A DNA stretch of 56,427 nt from Opitutaceae bacterium (lineage in GTDB: Bacteria; Verrucomicrobiota; Verrucomicrobiia; Opitutales; Opitutaceae). Shown here piece by piece: positions 44,257-53,640 of the stretch. The stretch covers positions 1 through 56,427 of the forward strand of contig JAGOJU010000020.1 of NCBI GenBank assembly GCA_017994935.1, read 5' to 3'. Under the pieces are notes generated by a model, which made no database searches, was not told the DNA's origin, and saw only the letters and a list, made by a program, of their open reading frames with translations. The position numbers and the translations under genes are program-made. Every line of letters starts with the position of its first letter. The first letter of the stretch is position 1.

Positions 44257-45507
44257 TTAGAGTCGAATGAAGATCCTGTTCCGATGGAGGAAGCGCAGGA
44301 GCAGGAGCGGAAGCAGGAGGGCGACCGCCGCGGCGAGCAGACCGCCTGCGCCCGGGGCCACAGACGTATCCAGAAAAGCGAGGATCTCGCCTCCGACGAA
44401 CCGCGAAGAGAGGGCTTCAAAGTCGATGAAATTGACGGCAAGGTAGACGACCAGGGCGTTCGTGCCGATCCAGAGGAACGGTGCGGTCCAGCGCTGCCAC
44501 TTCCAGACGTCGATGACCAGGTAAAAGACACCGAGCAGCGCCGCGGATGCGCCGCTGGCGACCAGGCAATACGACGACGTCCAGATGCGCTTCACGACCG
44601 GAAATGAGACACCCCAGAGCATGCCGGCCATGATGGCGGCGGCACCGGCCACCACGAGAAGGAGGGCCTTGTTGCGATCGTTCCGACGCGTGCTTTTCAG
44701 GACCCAGCCCGCCATGATTCCGAAAAGAGTGGTCGCAATGGAAGGAATCGTGCTGAGCAGTCCCTCGTTCGTGTAATATGTGTTGCGTTTGCGTCCGGGA
44801 AGGAACCGGAAATCGACATAGTTCGCGAGGTTGAGTCCTTCCTCGTAGCTGCCCTGGACGGTTGACGGTACCGCTGCGGAAAGGGCGGCAGGGGATTCGG
44901 TGCCGATCCTGGCTGCGAGTTGGCTGATGTTGGCCTTATCGAGGCGGAGGTCCGGGACGGGCACGAATGTCATCAGCGCCCAGTAGCCGATGAGACAGAG
45001 GATCGCGGCAGCAACGATTCCGCGCCTTGGCAGCATGGCATACAGGAGGGCTCCGAAAAGATAGCACAGGGCGATCCGGTGGAGCACGCCTGCCCATTGC
45101 ATGTTGGCCCAGCCCTTTGATATCCCGCCGTAGTAAATGACACCCAGCGCGAAAAGCAGGATGCTGCGGCGGGCAATGCGGATGAACGCGGCGCGCCTAC
45201 CCGCGGTGGCGAGCAATCGATCCATTGAAAGGACAATGGAGACTCCCATCAGGAACAGGAAGAGGGGGAAGATCAGGTCAAAGAACGTGAATCCCTCCCA
45301 CTTCGTATGGGAAAGCTGGGTGGTCACCGCGGCGAGAACCGGTCCACCATCCATGCGGTTCAGCGCCTTGACGATATGCTCTCCGCCGATGATCCAGAAC
45401 ATGTCAAAGCCCCGCAGGACGTCGACCGACATCATGCGGGGCGGGCGCGAAGGCGATTCCGCTGCGGGGGCCGGCGGCGCCGGTGGATGCAGGGTGGGTC
45501 CGGCCAT
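44257..45507 (-). CDS. heparan-alpha-glucosaminide N-acetyltransferase-like membrane protein (DUF5009/HGSNAT family)
   Basis: A 416-residue integral membrane protein with about ten hydrophobic segments. The N-terminus SVDVLRGFDMFWIIGGEHI and SHTKWEGFTFFDLIFPLFLF align with human HGSNAT's VDTFRG and HASWNGLTVADLVFPW; the proposed catalytic His of HxxWxG is kept. HGSNAT acetylates terminal glucosamine of heparan sulfate across a membrane. Bacterial relatives are uncharacterised. It lies in tandem with the lyase and the TonB receptor (25-bp gap upstream). Confidence 0.75.
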   Translation of the reverse strand: MAGPTLHPPAPPAPAAESPSRPPRMMSVDVLRGFDMFWIIGGEHIVKALNRMDGGPVLAAVTTQLSHTKWEGFTFFDLIFPLFLFLMGVSIVLSMDRLLATAGRRAAFIRIARRSILLFALGVIYYGGISKGWANMQWAGVLHRIALCYLFGALLYAMLPRRGIVAAAILCLIGYWALMTFVPVPDLRLDKANISQLAARIGTESPAALSAAVPSTVQGSYEEGLNLANYVDFRFLPGRKRNTYYTNEGLLSTIPSIATTLFGIMAGWVLKSTRRNDRNKALLLVVAGAAAIMAGMLWGVSFPVVKRIWTSSYCLVASGASAALLGVFYLVIDVWKWQRWTAPFLWIGTNALVVYLAVNFIDFEALSSRFVGGEILAFLDTSVAPGAGGLLAAAVALLLPLLLLRFLHRNRIFIRL

Positions 45508-45532
45508 GGGGGCGCTGGAGCGCGAATGCCGA

Positions 45533-48500
45533 TCAGAAGGAGAAAGAGTTGGTCAGGACGAACGTCCGTGGCTCGGGTATCGTGTAGACCGTCACCGCTC
45601 CGAGCGAACTCGCCCGCTGGGGGATGATTCCGTTTTCGTCGAATACATTCCGGATGTTCAACTGGCCCCGCCATACGAACCTGCGGCCGAACTTGCGCGT
45701 GTAACCGAAGAAGAGTTCGGTCTCGTTGATGGGGCGACCGTAGACCGGCAGATTGATGTCGGGCACGGAGATCTGATCGGGGATGCCTGCGAACGGAAAG
45801 TCGTTCTGGACGAGTTGGGACTTGTAGCCAGCGACGGAGCGGGCGCGCCAGCGGTAGCCTGCGCCGACGAAGGCTCCCTTGAGCGTGCCGTTTTCAAACG
45901 AGTACCGCGTCACCAGGTTTACGCGTTTGCCGCGCGCCTGTTCGGTGGTGCGGCCATCTGCCTGCTGGATGAGATTGATGTCGCTGATCAGCGTGCGCGC
46001 GATGTCCCGGATCGTTGTCGACGAAGTCGACTCCGGATCCGTCAGGTTGCCGTTGTCGCTCCAGACCTTCAGACGGCTCTTGATGTAGGAAATCCACTGG
46101 GCTCCGATATCCGTTTCGACTGCATCGCTCAGCGTTCCGTTGAGCGTGAGGCGCCAGTTGCGCAGCAGGTTCGCGGTCAGCTCGAACTCGTAGCCGCTTG
46201 ATTCTGCCATGGCGGTGACTTCGTAGGTGGACACCACGCCCGTTTCGAAGGTGGTCGCAGGGGGAGGCGGGTTGATGAGCCCTGCTTCAGTGGCGTTGGC
46301 GATGATGAGCTCGATATTGTTGACGGGATTGCGCAACTGCACACGAAAGTCCGACTGGTCGGGGCCGGAGGTGTTGAGGTAGCGGTTGACGCGCAGGGCG
46401 ACGCGTCCGTCGAGCAGGCTCAATCGCAGGCCGTAGTCTGTGCCGACGCCCTTCGAACCTGGGAGGTAGGTGTTGTCGGGATAGCGCGTGCCAGGTCTCG
46501 AACTCCATCCCGTCGAGCGATTGAAGAATGCCGAGAGATTGTTGGTCACGTGCAGCACGGCTCCCGCGCTGTAGGTACTGCCGGAAACAAACTGCTGGTT
46601 CGATTTGCCGATGGGAATGTCCATGATCGACATCCACGCGGAATTGGGGCCGCCGGATCCGATCCGGTTGAGCAGGTCGGGTTCGTCGACGGCGCTCCAG
46701 TTCGTGACGCGGTCCCGGCGCAGCCCCCAGGTCGTCACGAGGCGGTCCTTCAGGAGCGTGCTCTGCATGGAGAACGCAGTGCCGTGGAGGGTGATGCTGC
46801 GAAGGTTGGTCGAGCGGGCGGTCAGGCCGATTGGGTTTTCCGGGCCGTAGACGGTGTAGCCTGGAAGCTTGTTCGTCTTCAGGGGATCGAAGGGCAGATT
46901 GAGATAGTAGACATTGCCCGTGGAAGGATCCTGCGGATTCGAGACGTAGGCCCTCCACTGGTACGCGTAGGTCGCATTGGTCCAGTTGTCGACCGGGTTT
47001 ACGCCATCCGGCACGATGCGCATATCGCTGTCAGGCTGGCCGTCTACGGAATAGGTGCGCTGCGCCAGCAGGCCGAACCGGTGGCTGCCGAGCCAGACAT
47101 TGCGTTTTCTTAGGTCGAGATCGTAGGCGAGAGTGGCGCGGGCCTCCTCGCGCTCAAAACGCCGGATGCCGCCGCGGCCGCCGCCTTCGAAGAAGTAGCG
47201 TCCGACGTTAGGGTTGGGAGTCACCCGATCGGGCAGGAAGCGGTTGGCGTCGACATAGAGGGAATTCTGATTGCCGCGCATGATGTCGACGAAATCCCAG
47301 CGGTTCTTCTCCTCATTGTAGCTCGCTTCAAGGTACAGGTTTTGTCCGATTCGCTGCTCGATCGTGGCGCCGAGGATCCTGCCGCGCATGAGGCTGGCTG
47401 TGCCATTTCCGTTCACGTTCACGTCGATGGGGAAGACGGAAGCGTCCGCCAGGCTGTAAGGATAGACATCGGGATCTGTCGCGAGGTCGCCGGGACCTTT
47501 TGTGGTCACCGAGTAACGGGCCGTGGCGCTGGTGACGGGATTGGCGGTGGCGCCCCAGATCATGAAGGGCACGTCCGCCGCGGTCTGGCCGAACACGTAG
47601 ACGTTGCGGTTGGTGGTGTAGCGCCTGAAGATAGGGTCGTTGGCGCCCGGGACGGGAGCAGTGCCGGAGGCTCCGGTTCCATTGTTGAAGATGGGGCGGC
47701 CGGCTGCGATCCATGGGGTGACGCGATCGGTGAACACGGTGTTTCGCGCCTGATTGGACTTGATGTAGACATGCTCCATCCAGCCGCGGATGGAGGTGTT
47801 CTTGAACGGGGTGAAGGTGAACGTGCCGTAGAGGCGGCGGGTGTTGTCGCCGGAAGCGGTGCGAAACGTGTTCTGATTCTGCTTCAGGGCGTCGATGCGC
47901 ACGGCGAGACGTCGCGGAATGATGGTTTTTTCCAGATCGATCGAGGTGCGGAGTGAGTCGTAGTTGTCGCTGCGGAACTGGATCGAGTAGTTGCTCTTGC
48001 CGATGCGCGCCCGATTGAAACTGATGTCGACGATGCCTGCGGGCTTGCCGACGCCGAAGAGGATGGCGTTGGGGCCGCTGGAATATGTGATCCGGTCGGA
48101 GTTGTAGGTATCGAGAAAGATCGATGTCTCGAAAAAGTCGTGCGAGCGACTGCTGGTGGTAAGCCCACGCATGCGGTTGTCGGTGCTGGGATTGACGATC
48201 CGATCATTGAAGTCGCCCGACTTGTAGGCCGAAAACTCGCTCGTGTTCTCGACATTGATGGAGTAGCGGAAGGCGTCCTCGACCGACACGGTGCCGATGT
48301 CCTGGAGAAATTCCGGTGTCATCACCTGGATTTGCGAGGCGACATTTCGCAGCTCCGTCTTGAGGCGGCTGCCTGCGAGGGTGTCGCGCACGGCATAGCC
48401 GTTGTCCTCCTCGGCGCGCACCTCGAACGGGGAAAGAACCTGCACATCCTCCGGCGGAGGCACCGTGGCGGTGTTGGAGGCCTGCGTCGCCTGGGCGAAT

Positions 48501-48643
48501 GTTGCCGCAGGTGCGAGCAGGAGTGCCAGCGCCAGGGCGATGGTGCCAGGCGCGGGCGTGTTGTTCGCCTGAAGCGGAGAGGCTGCTTTGAGGGCGGCGC
48601 GTGGATTTGGCGCCGGTGAGGGGGCTCTTGGATCAAAACGCAT
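45533..48643 (-). CDS. TonB-dependent outer-membrane receptor
   Basis: A 1036-residue protein with a signal sequence (about 30-50, IALALALLLAPAATFA). The TonB-box-like VLSPFEVRAEED and the plug (SRLKTELRNVASQIQVMTPE) start about residue 70. A long beta barrel ends in VLTNSFSF with terminal Phe. The plug pattern is the usual Opitutaceae type. It probably imports oligosaccharides from the sulfated glycan. A SusD partner, normal in Bacteroidetes loci, is absent; Opitutaceae often have receptors alone. Confidence 0.85.
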   Translation of the reverse strand: MRFDPRAPSPAPNPRAALKAASPLQANNTPAPGTIALALALLLAPAATFAQATQASNTATVPPPEDVQVLSPFEVRAEEDNGYAVRDTLAGSRLKTELRNVASQIQVMTPEFLQDIGTVSVEDAFRYSINVENTSEFSAYKSGDFNDRIVNPSTDNRMRGLTTSSRSHDFFETSIFLDTYNSDRITYSSGPNAILFGVGKPAGIVDISFNRARIGKSNYSIQFRSDNYDSLRTSIDLEKTIIPRRLAVRIDALKQNQNTFRTASGDNTRRLYGTFTFTPFKNTSIRGWMEHVYIKSNQARNTVFTDRVTPWIAAGRPIFNNGTGASGTAPVPGANDPIFRRYTTNRNVYVFGQTAADVPFMIWGATANPVTSATARYSVTTKGPGDLATDPDVYPYSLADASVFPIDVNVNGNGTASLMRGRILGATIEQRIGQNLYLEASYNEEKNRWDFVDIMRGNQNSLYVDANRFLPDRVTPNPNVGRYFFEGGGRGGIRRFEREEARATLAYDLDLRKRNVWLGSHRFGLLAQRTYSVDGQPDSDMRIVPDGVNPVDNWTNATYAYQWRAYVSNPQDPSTGNVYYLNLPFDPLKTNKLPGYTVYGPENPIGLTARSTNLRSITLHGTAFSMQSTLLKDRLVTTWGLRRDRVTNWSAVDEPDLLNRIGSGGPNSAWMSIMDIPIGKSNQQFVSGSTYSAGAVLHVTNNLSAFFNRSTGWSSRPGTRYPDNTYLPGSKGVGTDYGLRLSLLDGRVALRVNRYLNTSGPDQSDFRVQLRNPVNNIELIIANATEAGLINPPPPATTFETGVVSTYEVTAMAESSGYEFELTANLLRNWRLTLNGTLSDAVETDIGAQWISYIKSRLKVWSDNGNLTDPESTSSTTIRDIARTLISDINLIQQADGRTTEQARGKRVNLVTRYSFENGTLKGAFVGAGYRWRARSVAGYKSQLVQNDFPFAGIPDQISVPDINLPVYGRPINETELFFGYTRKFGRRFVWRGQLNIRNVFDENGIIPQRASSLGAVTVYTIPEPRTFVLTNSFSF

Positions 48644-48753
48644 GGAAGGGGAGGGTGCTCGACGAGGCGTTGGCGGGCACCCGCTTGCAATTCAGGGGGC
48701 GTGCAAACTATTGCGTGCGGGTCATGGGCAGGGCAAGGCAGGGAGCGACCCGC

Positions 48754-48782
48754 CCTATAGTGGGGCTTGGGGTGGATGTAAC
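48754..48782 (-). promoter_or_regulatory. candidate promoter of the TonB receptor operon
   Basis: On the minus strand GTTACA (48777-48782) and TATAGG (48754-48759) lie 17 bases apart, about 110 bases upstream of the start at 48643. Four of six bases match each consensus. The 329-base gap (48644-48972) holds nothing else I can support. Confidence 0.35.
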
Positions 48783-48972
48783 ACTCTAGTCATCAGGATG
48801 TTGCGTGCAGTACCGGCCGGATGTTTGTGACCGGCTTCAATGCAAATTTCCGAAGCCCGTCCAAACGTGTCCTCCGGCCTTCGTTCGGTTCGTTGAACAG
48901 ACGGGGCTTGAATGAGCGCCATCGAAGTCGCACAAGCCCGAAATACCGCCTGCAACTCAACTCCACGAAACA

Positions 48973-49485
48973 ATGTCCTCATCTCCCATAAAAAGTATCG
49001 CCGCAACCTCCTCACCTTCCGACAGGGAGCTTCTTTTGACGGCTCTTTTCGACGCGCCACCTGAAAGCGTCTTTCGTGCATGGACCGATCCGGAGCTGCT
49101 GAAGCAATGGTTCGCGCCGAGACCATGGATCGTCACGGATGTCGATATGGATTTCCGCTCCGGAGGAAGGTCCTTCTTCAGGATGCGGGGTCCGGAGGGG
49201 CAGGAGTTTCCCTGCCCGGGGGTGGTCCTTGAGGTCGTTCCGAATCGTCGCATTGTGACAACAGACGCGTTCACGGAGGCGTGGAAACCTTCGGAGAAGC
49301 CTTTCATGACATGTGTCGTCACCTTCGATCCCGCGCCGTCTGGCAAGACCCGGTATTCCGCGCATGTCTATCACTGGAGCGCGGCCGATCGTGAGGCACA
49401 TGAAAAAATGGGCTTTCACGAAGGCTGGGCGCAGTGTGCCGACCAGCTCGCGGAACTGCTTGCGAAGCTGACTAAAGCCAGGTGA
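48973..49485 (+). CDS. SRPBCC (AHSA1-like) protein
   Basis: A 170-residue protein of the AHA1/START-like fold. Landmarks: RELLLTALFDAPPESVFRAW, TDPELLKQWFAP, DMDFRSGGRSFF, and GWAQCADQLAELLAKL at the end. The family binds hydrophobic ligands; many members are regulated by nearby ArsR or sigma factors. Its stop is 161 bp from the convergent sigma-factor gene, and the YCII and VOC genes nearby are common companions. Confidence 0.75.
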   Translation: MSSSPIKSIAATSSPSDRELLLTALFDAPPESVFRAWTDPELLKQWFAPRPWIVTDVDMDFRSGGRSFFRMRGPEGQEFPCPGVVLEVVPNRRIVTTDAFTEAWKPSEKPFMTCVVTFDPAPSGKTRYSAHVYHWSAADREAHEKMGFHEGWAQCADQLAELLAKLTKAR

Positions 49486-49646
49486 CCGCCGGCAATTCCC
49501 AGGCGCCGTCGAAGCAGCCCCGGAAGCACCGCGTGAATTTGAGGTGAGGATTCTGCGGTCCCGTGTGCCGGACTGCCGGCTCTGGCGGCCATTGTGGTGC
49601 AGCGGACCCACTGGACATTGGCACGGGCGGCCAATTGGCGGAGGAG

Positions 49647-50954
49647 TCAATGACGCCCAGGTGTGGAATCGTTGCGGCGCGGGTCTGGTCCGCCACATTC
49701 CGTGATACGGCGGGCGATGAAATCGCGTTCAGCGGGAAGCGTGGCGAGGTTGCCTGCCTGACGGAAATGGACGAGTGCATCGGACATGCGCCCGGTTTCA
49801 GCGAGGAGCGATCCGCGGATGGCATGGTAGAGGTGGTACGAGCCCAGAGTGCTTCGATCATGGATTTCGTCCAAGGCCGCTAGACCTGCTCCAGGCCCTC
49901 GCACACGGGCCACGGCGACCGCGCGGTTCAGCGCGGTTATGGGCGACGGTTTGATGGCAAGCAACTGGTCGTACAGGGAGAGGATACGCGGCCAGTCGGT
50001 CGAGACATCATCCGGCGCGGTGCTGTGGCAGGCGGCGATCCCCGCCTCGAGATGAAAGGCGCTGAGTTGGTCGCCGACCGCTGCGAGTCCGAGTTGCCTG
50101 ATGCCGCTGGCGATCATCCCGCGATCCCATGCACCACGGTTCTGTTCATGCAGGCGGAGGAGATTGCCGGCGTCATCCGTGCGCGCCGGCAACCGGGCCG
50201 CGTTGAACAGCATCAGCGCCAGCAGCGCGTGTGCGGCCGGCGTGCGTGTCGCGGGATTCTCGGTGAGCAGGGATGCCAGACGAATGGCTTCATGGCAGAG
50301 GTCGGCCCGCACGAGTTGGTCGCCGGTGGACGCCTTGTAGCCCTCGTTGAAGAGCAGGTAAAGTGTCCCGAGCACGCCGTTGAGCCGCTCCGGAAGTTCA
50401 CGCGTGTCCGGGATGACGAAGGGAATGGCGAGGTCCCTGATTTTCTGTCGGGCCCGCACGAGTCGCTTGGCAATCGCAGCTTCTGTGGTGAGAAAAGCCG
50501 AGGCGATTTCCGCCGGGCTGAGACTGCACAGCGTGCGGAGCGCGAGTGCGGTCTGCACCTCGACCGACAGCTGCGGATGAAAGCAGACGAACATCAGGCG
50601 CAACGTGTCATCCGTGAAGGCGTCGGGCTCTGTGTTGCTGAGGGCGGGTGAGGCGAGCCAGCGTTCATGTTCCGCCGAGATGCCGGTTTCCTTGCGATGC
50701 CAGTTTTGTTCCCGACGCAGTAGATCGAGCGCGAGATTTTTTGCTGTCAGGGTGAGCCATGCGGCAGGATTCTCCGGAATGCCGCGAAAGGGCCATGTCT
50801 GAAGTGCGCGGACGAGCGCCTCCTGAACGACATCCTCGGCGAGTTGAAGGCGGTGGGTGCCCAGGTGGGCGGTGAGCGTGGCCACGAGCCGTGCGCCTTC
50901 GCGACGGAAAAGATCGGCGGCAATTTCGGCTGCCGGACGCGATTCACCGCTCAT
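49647..50954 (-). CDS. ECF42-type RNA polymerase sigma factor with C-terminal helical extension
   Basis: A 435-residue protein, much longer than ordinary ECF sigmas. Region 2 is about 15-85 (ATLTAHLGTHRLQLAEDVVQ, FRGIPENPAAWLTLTAKN), region 4 about 120-180 (LRTLCSLSPAEIASAF, EAAIAKRLVRARQKIRD). The C-terminal extension has LYLLFNEGYKASTGDQLVR, LDEIHDRSTLGSYHLYHAIR and TPR-like helices. ECF42 sigmas work with YCII (DGPF) proteins instead of an anti-sigma factor; the gene at 51175-51576 fits. They are reported to affect stress responses. Confidence 0.85.
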   Translation of the reverse strand: MSGESRPAAEIAADLFRREGARLVATLTAHLGTHRLQLAEDVVQEALVRALQTWPFRGIPENPAAWLTLTAKNLALDLLRREQNWHRKETGISAEHERWLASPALSNTEPDAFTDDTLRLMFVCFHPQLSVEVQTALALRTLCSLSPAEIASAFLTTEAAIAKRLVRARQKIRDLAIPFVIPDTRELPERLNGVLGTLYLLFNEGYKASTGDQLVRADLCHEAIRLASLLTENPATRTPAAHALLALMLFNAARLPARTDDAGNLLRLHEQNRGAWDRGMIASGIRQLGLAAVGDQLSAFHLEAGIAACHSTAPDDVSTDWPRILSLYDQLLAIKPSPITALNRAVAVARVRGPGAGLAALDEIHDRSTLGSYHLYHAIRGSLLAETGRMSDALVHFRQAGNLATLPAERDFIARRITECGGPDPRRNDSTPGRH

Positions 50955-51174
50955 GAAATTGCTGGGGGCGCGGATCGGTGAACGGTTTCAGAGGAGACAT
51001 TTGATCCGCGGAAGGGTGATCCTGACTTCTGCCGGACGGGCGCGGTGGAGAAGCGGGCGCAATCCTCAATCGTTTGAGGAATCTGGAAAGCTACATCGCC
51101 CCTTTCCCAGTCTGGCTGTCGAAGACGAGGCCGGAAAGCTGGCGCGGAGCGAGACGTCATCTTGCCGATCGCGA

Positions 51175-51576
51175 TCAGACAGAGGCTGCCATCGTTTTCA
51201 GTTCCGCCATCGGTCGACAGAGGTCTGCAACGGGCCGGACTTCGATCTGCGCACCATGTTCGAGAATGGGGCACGCGCGGGCATGGAGAAGAGCCTCCTT
51301 CATTGTGGCGACTGAGAGGAGGAAGTAGCCTGCAATGGCCTCCTTGGATTCGGCGAAAACGCCGTCGGTGACAGATGAACCGCGCGGCCCGCTGACAATT
51401 CGGCCTTCCTCCATGAGAGGCTGGGCTGCGCGGAGGATGCCCGCCTGTTTGAGTCCTTCAGCCCAGGCATAGAAGCGGGTCATTGTCTCCTGGAGCTGGT
51501 TTGCCGAGAGACTGCTGTTCCATTGTGTGCCGCGGATGAAGAGCAGATGTTCGTTGGTGGGAGTCTGGGGATTCAT
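51175..51576 (-). CDS. YCII (DGPF) family protein, likely partner of the ECF42 sigma factor
   Basis: A 133-residue protein. LLFIRGTQWNSSLSANQLQE replaces the usual start, followed by RFYAWAEGLKQAGILRAAQPL, GPRGSSVTDGVFAESKEAIAGY (DGPF-like loop), and the C-terminal YCII end with ARACPILEHGAQIEVRPV. ECF42 genes are usually next to such proteins. It is 220 bp upstream of the sigma gene, same direction. Confidence 0.75.
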   Translation of the reverse strand: MNPQTPTNEHLLFIRGTQWNSSLSANQLQETMTRFYAWAEGLKQAGILRAAQPLMEEGRIVSGPRGSSVTDGVFAESKEAIAGYFLLSVATMKEALLHARACPILEHGAQIEVRPVADLCRPMAELKTMAASV

Positions 51577-51715
51577 TGAGAGGGAGACCGGGGGGAGTGG
51601 AAGGGATCGATACGGGAGTTGGCCGTGTCAGGCTGCATGTCTCACACGGTATCGCGAACACGGAGCATGGATCGGGATTCGGGAAAATCGGAGTACGGAA
51701 ACGGCATGGCGTTGA

Positions 51716-52249
51716 TCAGTGCGAGGCTGCGGCCACGACTCCCAGTTTCGCAAGGCCCTTCTCGAATTGGGGACCGCACATCTCCTCGCAGTCGATGAAA
51801 AGACCCACGAGTTTGCCGATGTAGTTGTTTTTTCCGTACATTGCCCAGGTCACGACAGTGTGACCGCCGTCGGGTTTGAAGGTGAAGTCTACTGTGGGGG
51901 TGCCTTCCATTGGTTTGCGCCAGTCCATCCGCATACGAACGAGTTCGTTGGGCCTGCTCTCGACAATGGTGCTCGTACCTGCGCCCACGGAGCTGTTGCC
52001 CTCCCAGCTGCAGGCTGAGCCGATGCCGCTGTCGGGACCCGAGAAGGTGTTCTTCACATTGGGGTCGAGTTCCATCCAGGGATTCCAGAGGGCAAATTTG
52101 TGGTGGTCATTGACGTTGGCGAACAGTGAATCGACCGGAGCGTCGAGCTTTGCGCTGCGCTCGACGCGGAAATCCGCGGGTTGAAACGCGGCGACGATAA
52201 GAATGACGGCGAGGATGGCGGCGAGGCCGATGAGGATTTTCTTGAGCAT
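51716..52249 (-). CDS. SRPBCC/polyketide-cyclase-like membrane-anchored protein
   Basis: A 177-residue protein with a hydrophobic N-terminus (KILIGLAAILAVILIVAAF). The START-like pattern is DHHKFALWNPWMELDPN, GSACSWEGNSSVGAG, GGHTVVTWAMYGKN, and FIDCEEMCGPQFEKGL. Function unknown. It lies with the YCII and VOC genes on the same strand, a typical ECF-controlled module. Confidence 0.7.
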   Translation of the reverse strand: MLKKILIGLAAILAVILIVAAFQPADFRVERSAKLDAPVDSLFANVNDHHKFALWNPWMELDPNVKNTFSGPDSGIGSACSWEGNSSVGAGTSTIVESRPNELVRMRMDWRKPMEGTPTVDFTFKPDGGHTVVTWAMYGKNNYIGKLVGLFIDCEEMCGPQFEKGLAKLGVVAAASH

Positions 52250-52312
52250 GGGATTGGGGGGCCTGATGGAAGGCCAACGGGTTGGGCGAGCAGCGGTGGG
52301 AATGGAATAAGA

Positions 52313-52717
52313 TCAGGGTTTTGACGGGGAGTCGACCATGTGAGCGAGTTCCCAATGGTGACCGTCGGGATCCTCGAAGGAGTCGAGGTACATGAATCCG
52401 TAGTCGGTCGGCGGGTTTGGCCGGGTGGCGCCGGCTGCGAGCGCCCTGGAGACGAGCTGGTCAAGGTGCGACCGGCTTTCGCAGCTCAGGCAGAGGCTTA
52501 CTTCGGTGGCTTTCGAGGTGTCACAGATCTCCTTCGGGGTGAATTCGCGGAATTTCGCATGGGTGAGGGCCATGACGTGGATTTCTTCGCTGATGATGAT
52601 GCAGGCAGCGGTGTCATCGGTGAACCGGGGGTTGTGCGAATAGCCGAGGGCCTTGTAAAAAGCCAAGGACCTCGCGAGGTCGGCGACGGGAAGATTGATG
52701 AAGATGCGGGTGCGCAT
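52313..52717 (-). CDS. VOC-family (glyoxalase/extradiol-like) protein
   Basis: A 134-residue protein from ATG 52717. Landmarks: RIFINLPVADLARSLAFYKAL, DDTAACIIISEEIHVMAL, and GFMYLDSFEDPDGHHWELAH, whose C-terminal metal pocket holds a His and a Glu. Similar proteins are often found with SRPBCC and YCII genes. Substrate unknown. Confidence 0.8.
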   Translation of the reverse strand: MRTRIFINLPVADLARSLAFYKALGYSHNPRFTDDTAACIIISEEIHVMALTHAKFREFTPKEICDTSKATEVSLCLSCESRSHLDQLVSRALAAGATRPNPPTDYGFMYLDSFEDPDGHHWELAHMVDSPSKP

Positions 52718-52968
52718 GAAAGATCGGGATTCAAGTGCTGTTCCTACCAACCACGAATGAACCCATGCGCAGAGGACAAGGTTCGTTGAATATCCGTGGA
52801 TTCGGATGACGTGGTTCCGACGACCCGAAGCAGACAGACAGTGGATAGTGTCCGGCCGGCCCGAGTGACCCTGCTGCTCGCAGGGTTATCCGCAGAACTT
52901 GGGATTTGCGCGGATTGGGTCTTTGGGCGGATTTGATTCTCGATCAGGGTCCCCGGAAATAAATCGCG

Positions 52969-53085
52969 GGCAAACGGAAGGGAGATTCGCTAAAATTGCC
53001 GGAAAGGCGATCGATGGTCGTTCGAAACCGGCGATTGACATCGCGTTCCACCCTGGAGGGGCACGCTTCGTCGTGCCCGATTTGG
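52969..53085 (+). repeat. repeat block DR1 with REP-like palindrome R6
   Basis: R6 core is 53055-53079 (one G shorter than the consensus tail). The preceding ~85 bases (CAAACGGAAG... GGCGATTGACATCGC...) match 54146-54230 at roughly three bases in four. It is in the 452-base gap 52718-53169, which holds no gene I can support. Confidence 0.75.
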
Positions 53086-53169
53086 AAAACTGAACGGTCG
53101 CAGGTTATTTGGGACCTTCATACTTCAGGACCGGCGGCCGTGTCGCGGAGATCGACGCTGCCAGCCGGG

Positions 53170-53634
53170 CTACTGCCGACGGCTGATGCGCTTGTCGAAC
53201 CGGAAGGATTCCGGAGTTCCCACCTTGATACGTCTGAAATCGGGGTGTGCGGGATTGATGAGGTAGTTGAATTCCCCTTTGGTGACCACACTGGGAACGC
53301 GCAACACCACGGATCGGCGTTCATCGATCCATTGATCGCCGAACTGTCGGGTGGCGGTCGCAGGAGGACTCACGTGCCAGTCGGATGGAAGCACCTTGGG
53401 GATGGAAACGAGAGATTCATCGAAGGAGACGGGTATGGCGATCCAGGCGATGGCAGAAAGCAATGTAAGATCCTCGACGTGCACGAGTGTCTCCAGGGCT
53501 GCCAGTGAGCGGGATTCACCCAGATAGATGATGCGGTGACCGGCGCTATTCCAGCGCCCGGGAAATTTTGCTGCGCCTTCGCCGGAGAGAGCGGTGGCCT
53601 GATGCCTGGACTTGCAGATGCGCCAGGCGACCAT
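53170..53634 (-). CDS. RES-domain toxin
   Basis: A 154-residue protein. The RES fold shows GRWNSAGHRIIYLGESRSLA, followed by ALETLVH, with Arg27, Tyr37 and Glu48, and Ser115 in RVPSVV, then NYLINPAHPDFRRI. RES toxins degrade NAD+ (or bind and modify it) when freed from the antitoxin. It lies 6 bp downstream of its antitoxin gene and has the normal size, so the pair looks intact. Confidence 0.85.
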   Translation of the reverse strand: MVAWRICKSRHQATALSGEGAAKFPGRWNSAGHRIIYLGESRSLAALETLVHVEDLTLLSAIAWIAIPVSFDESLVSIPKVLPSDWHVSPPATATRQFGDQWIDERRSVVLRVPSVVTKGEFNYLINPAHPDFRRIKVGTPESFRFDKRISRRQ

Positions 53635-53640
53635 ATGGCG

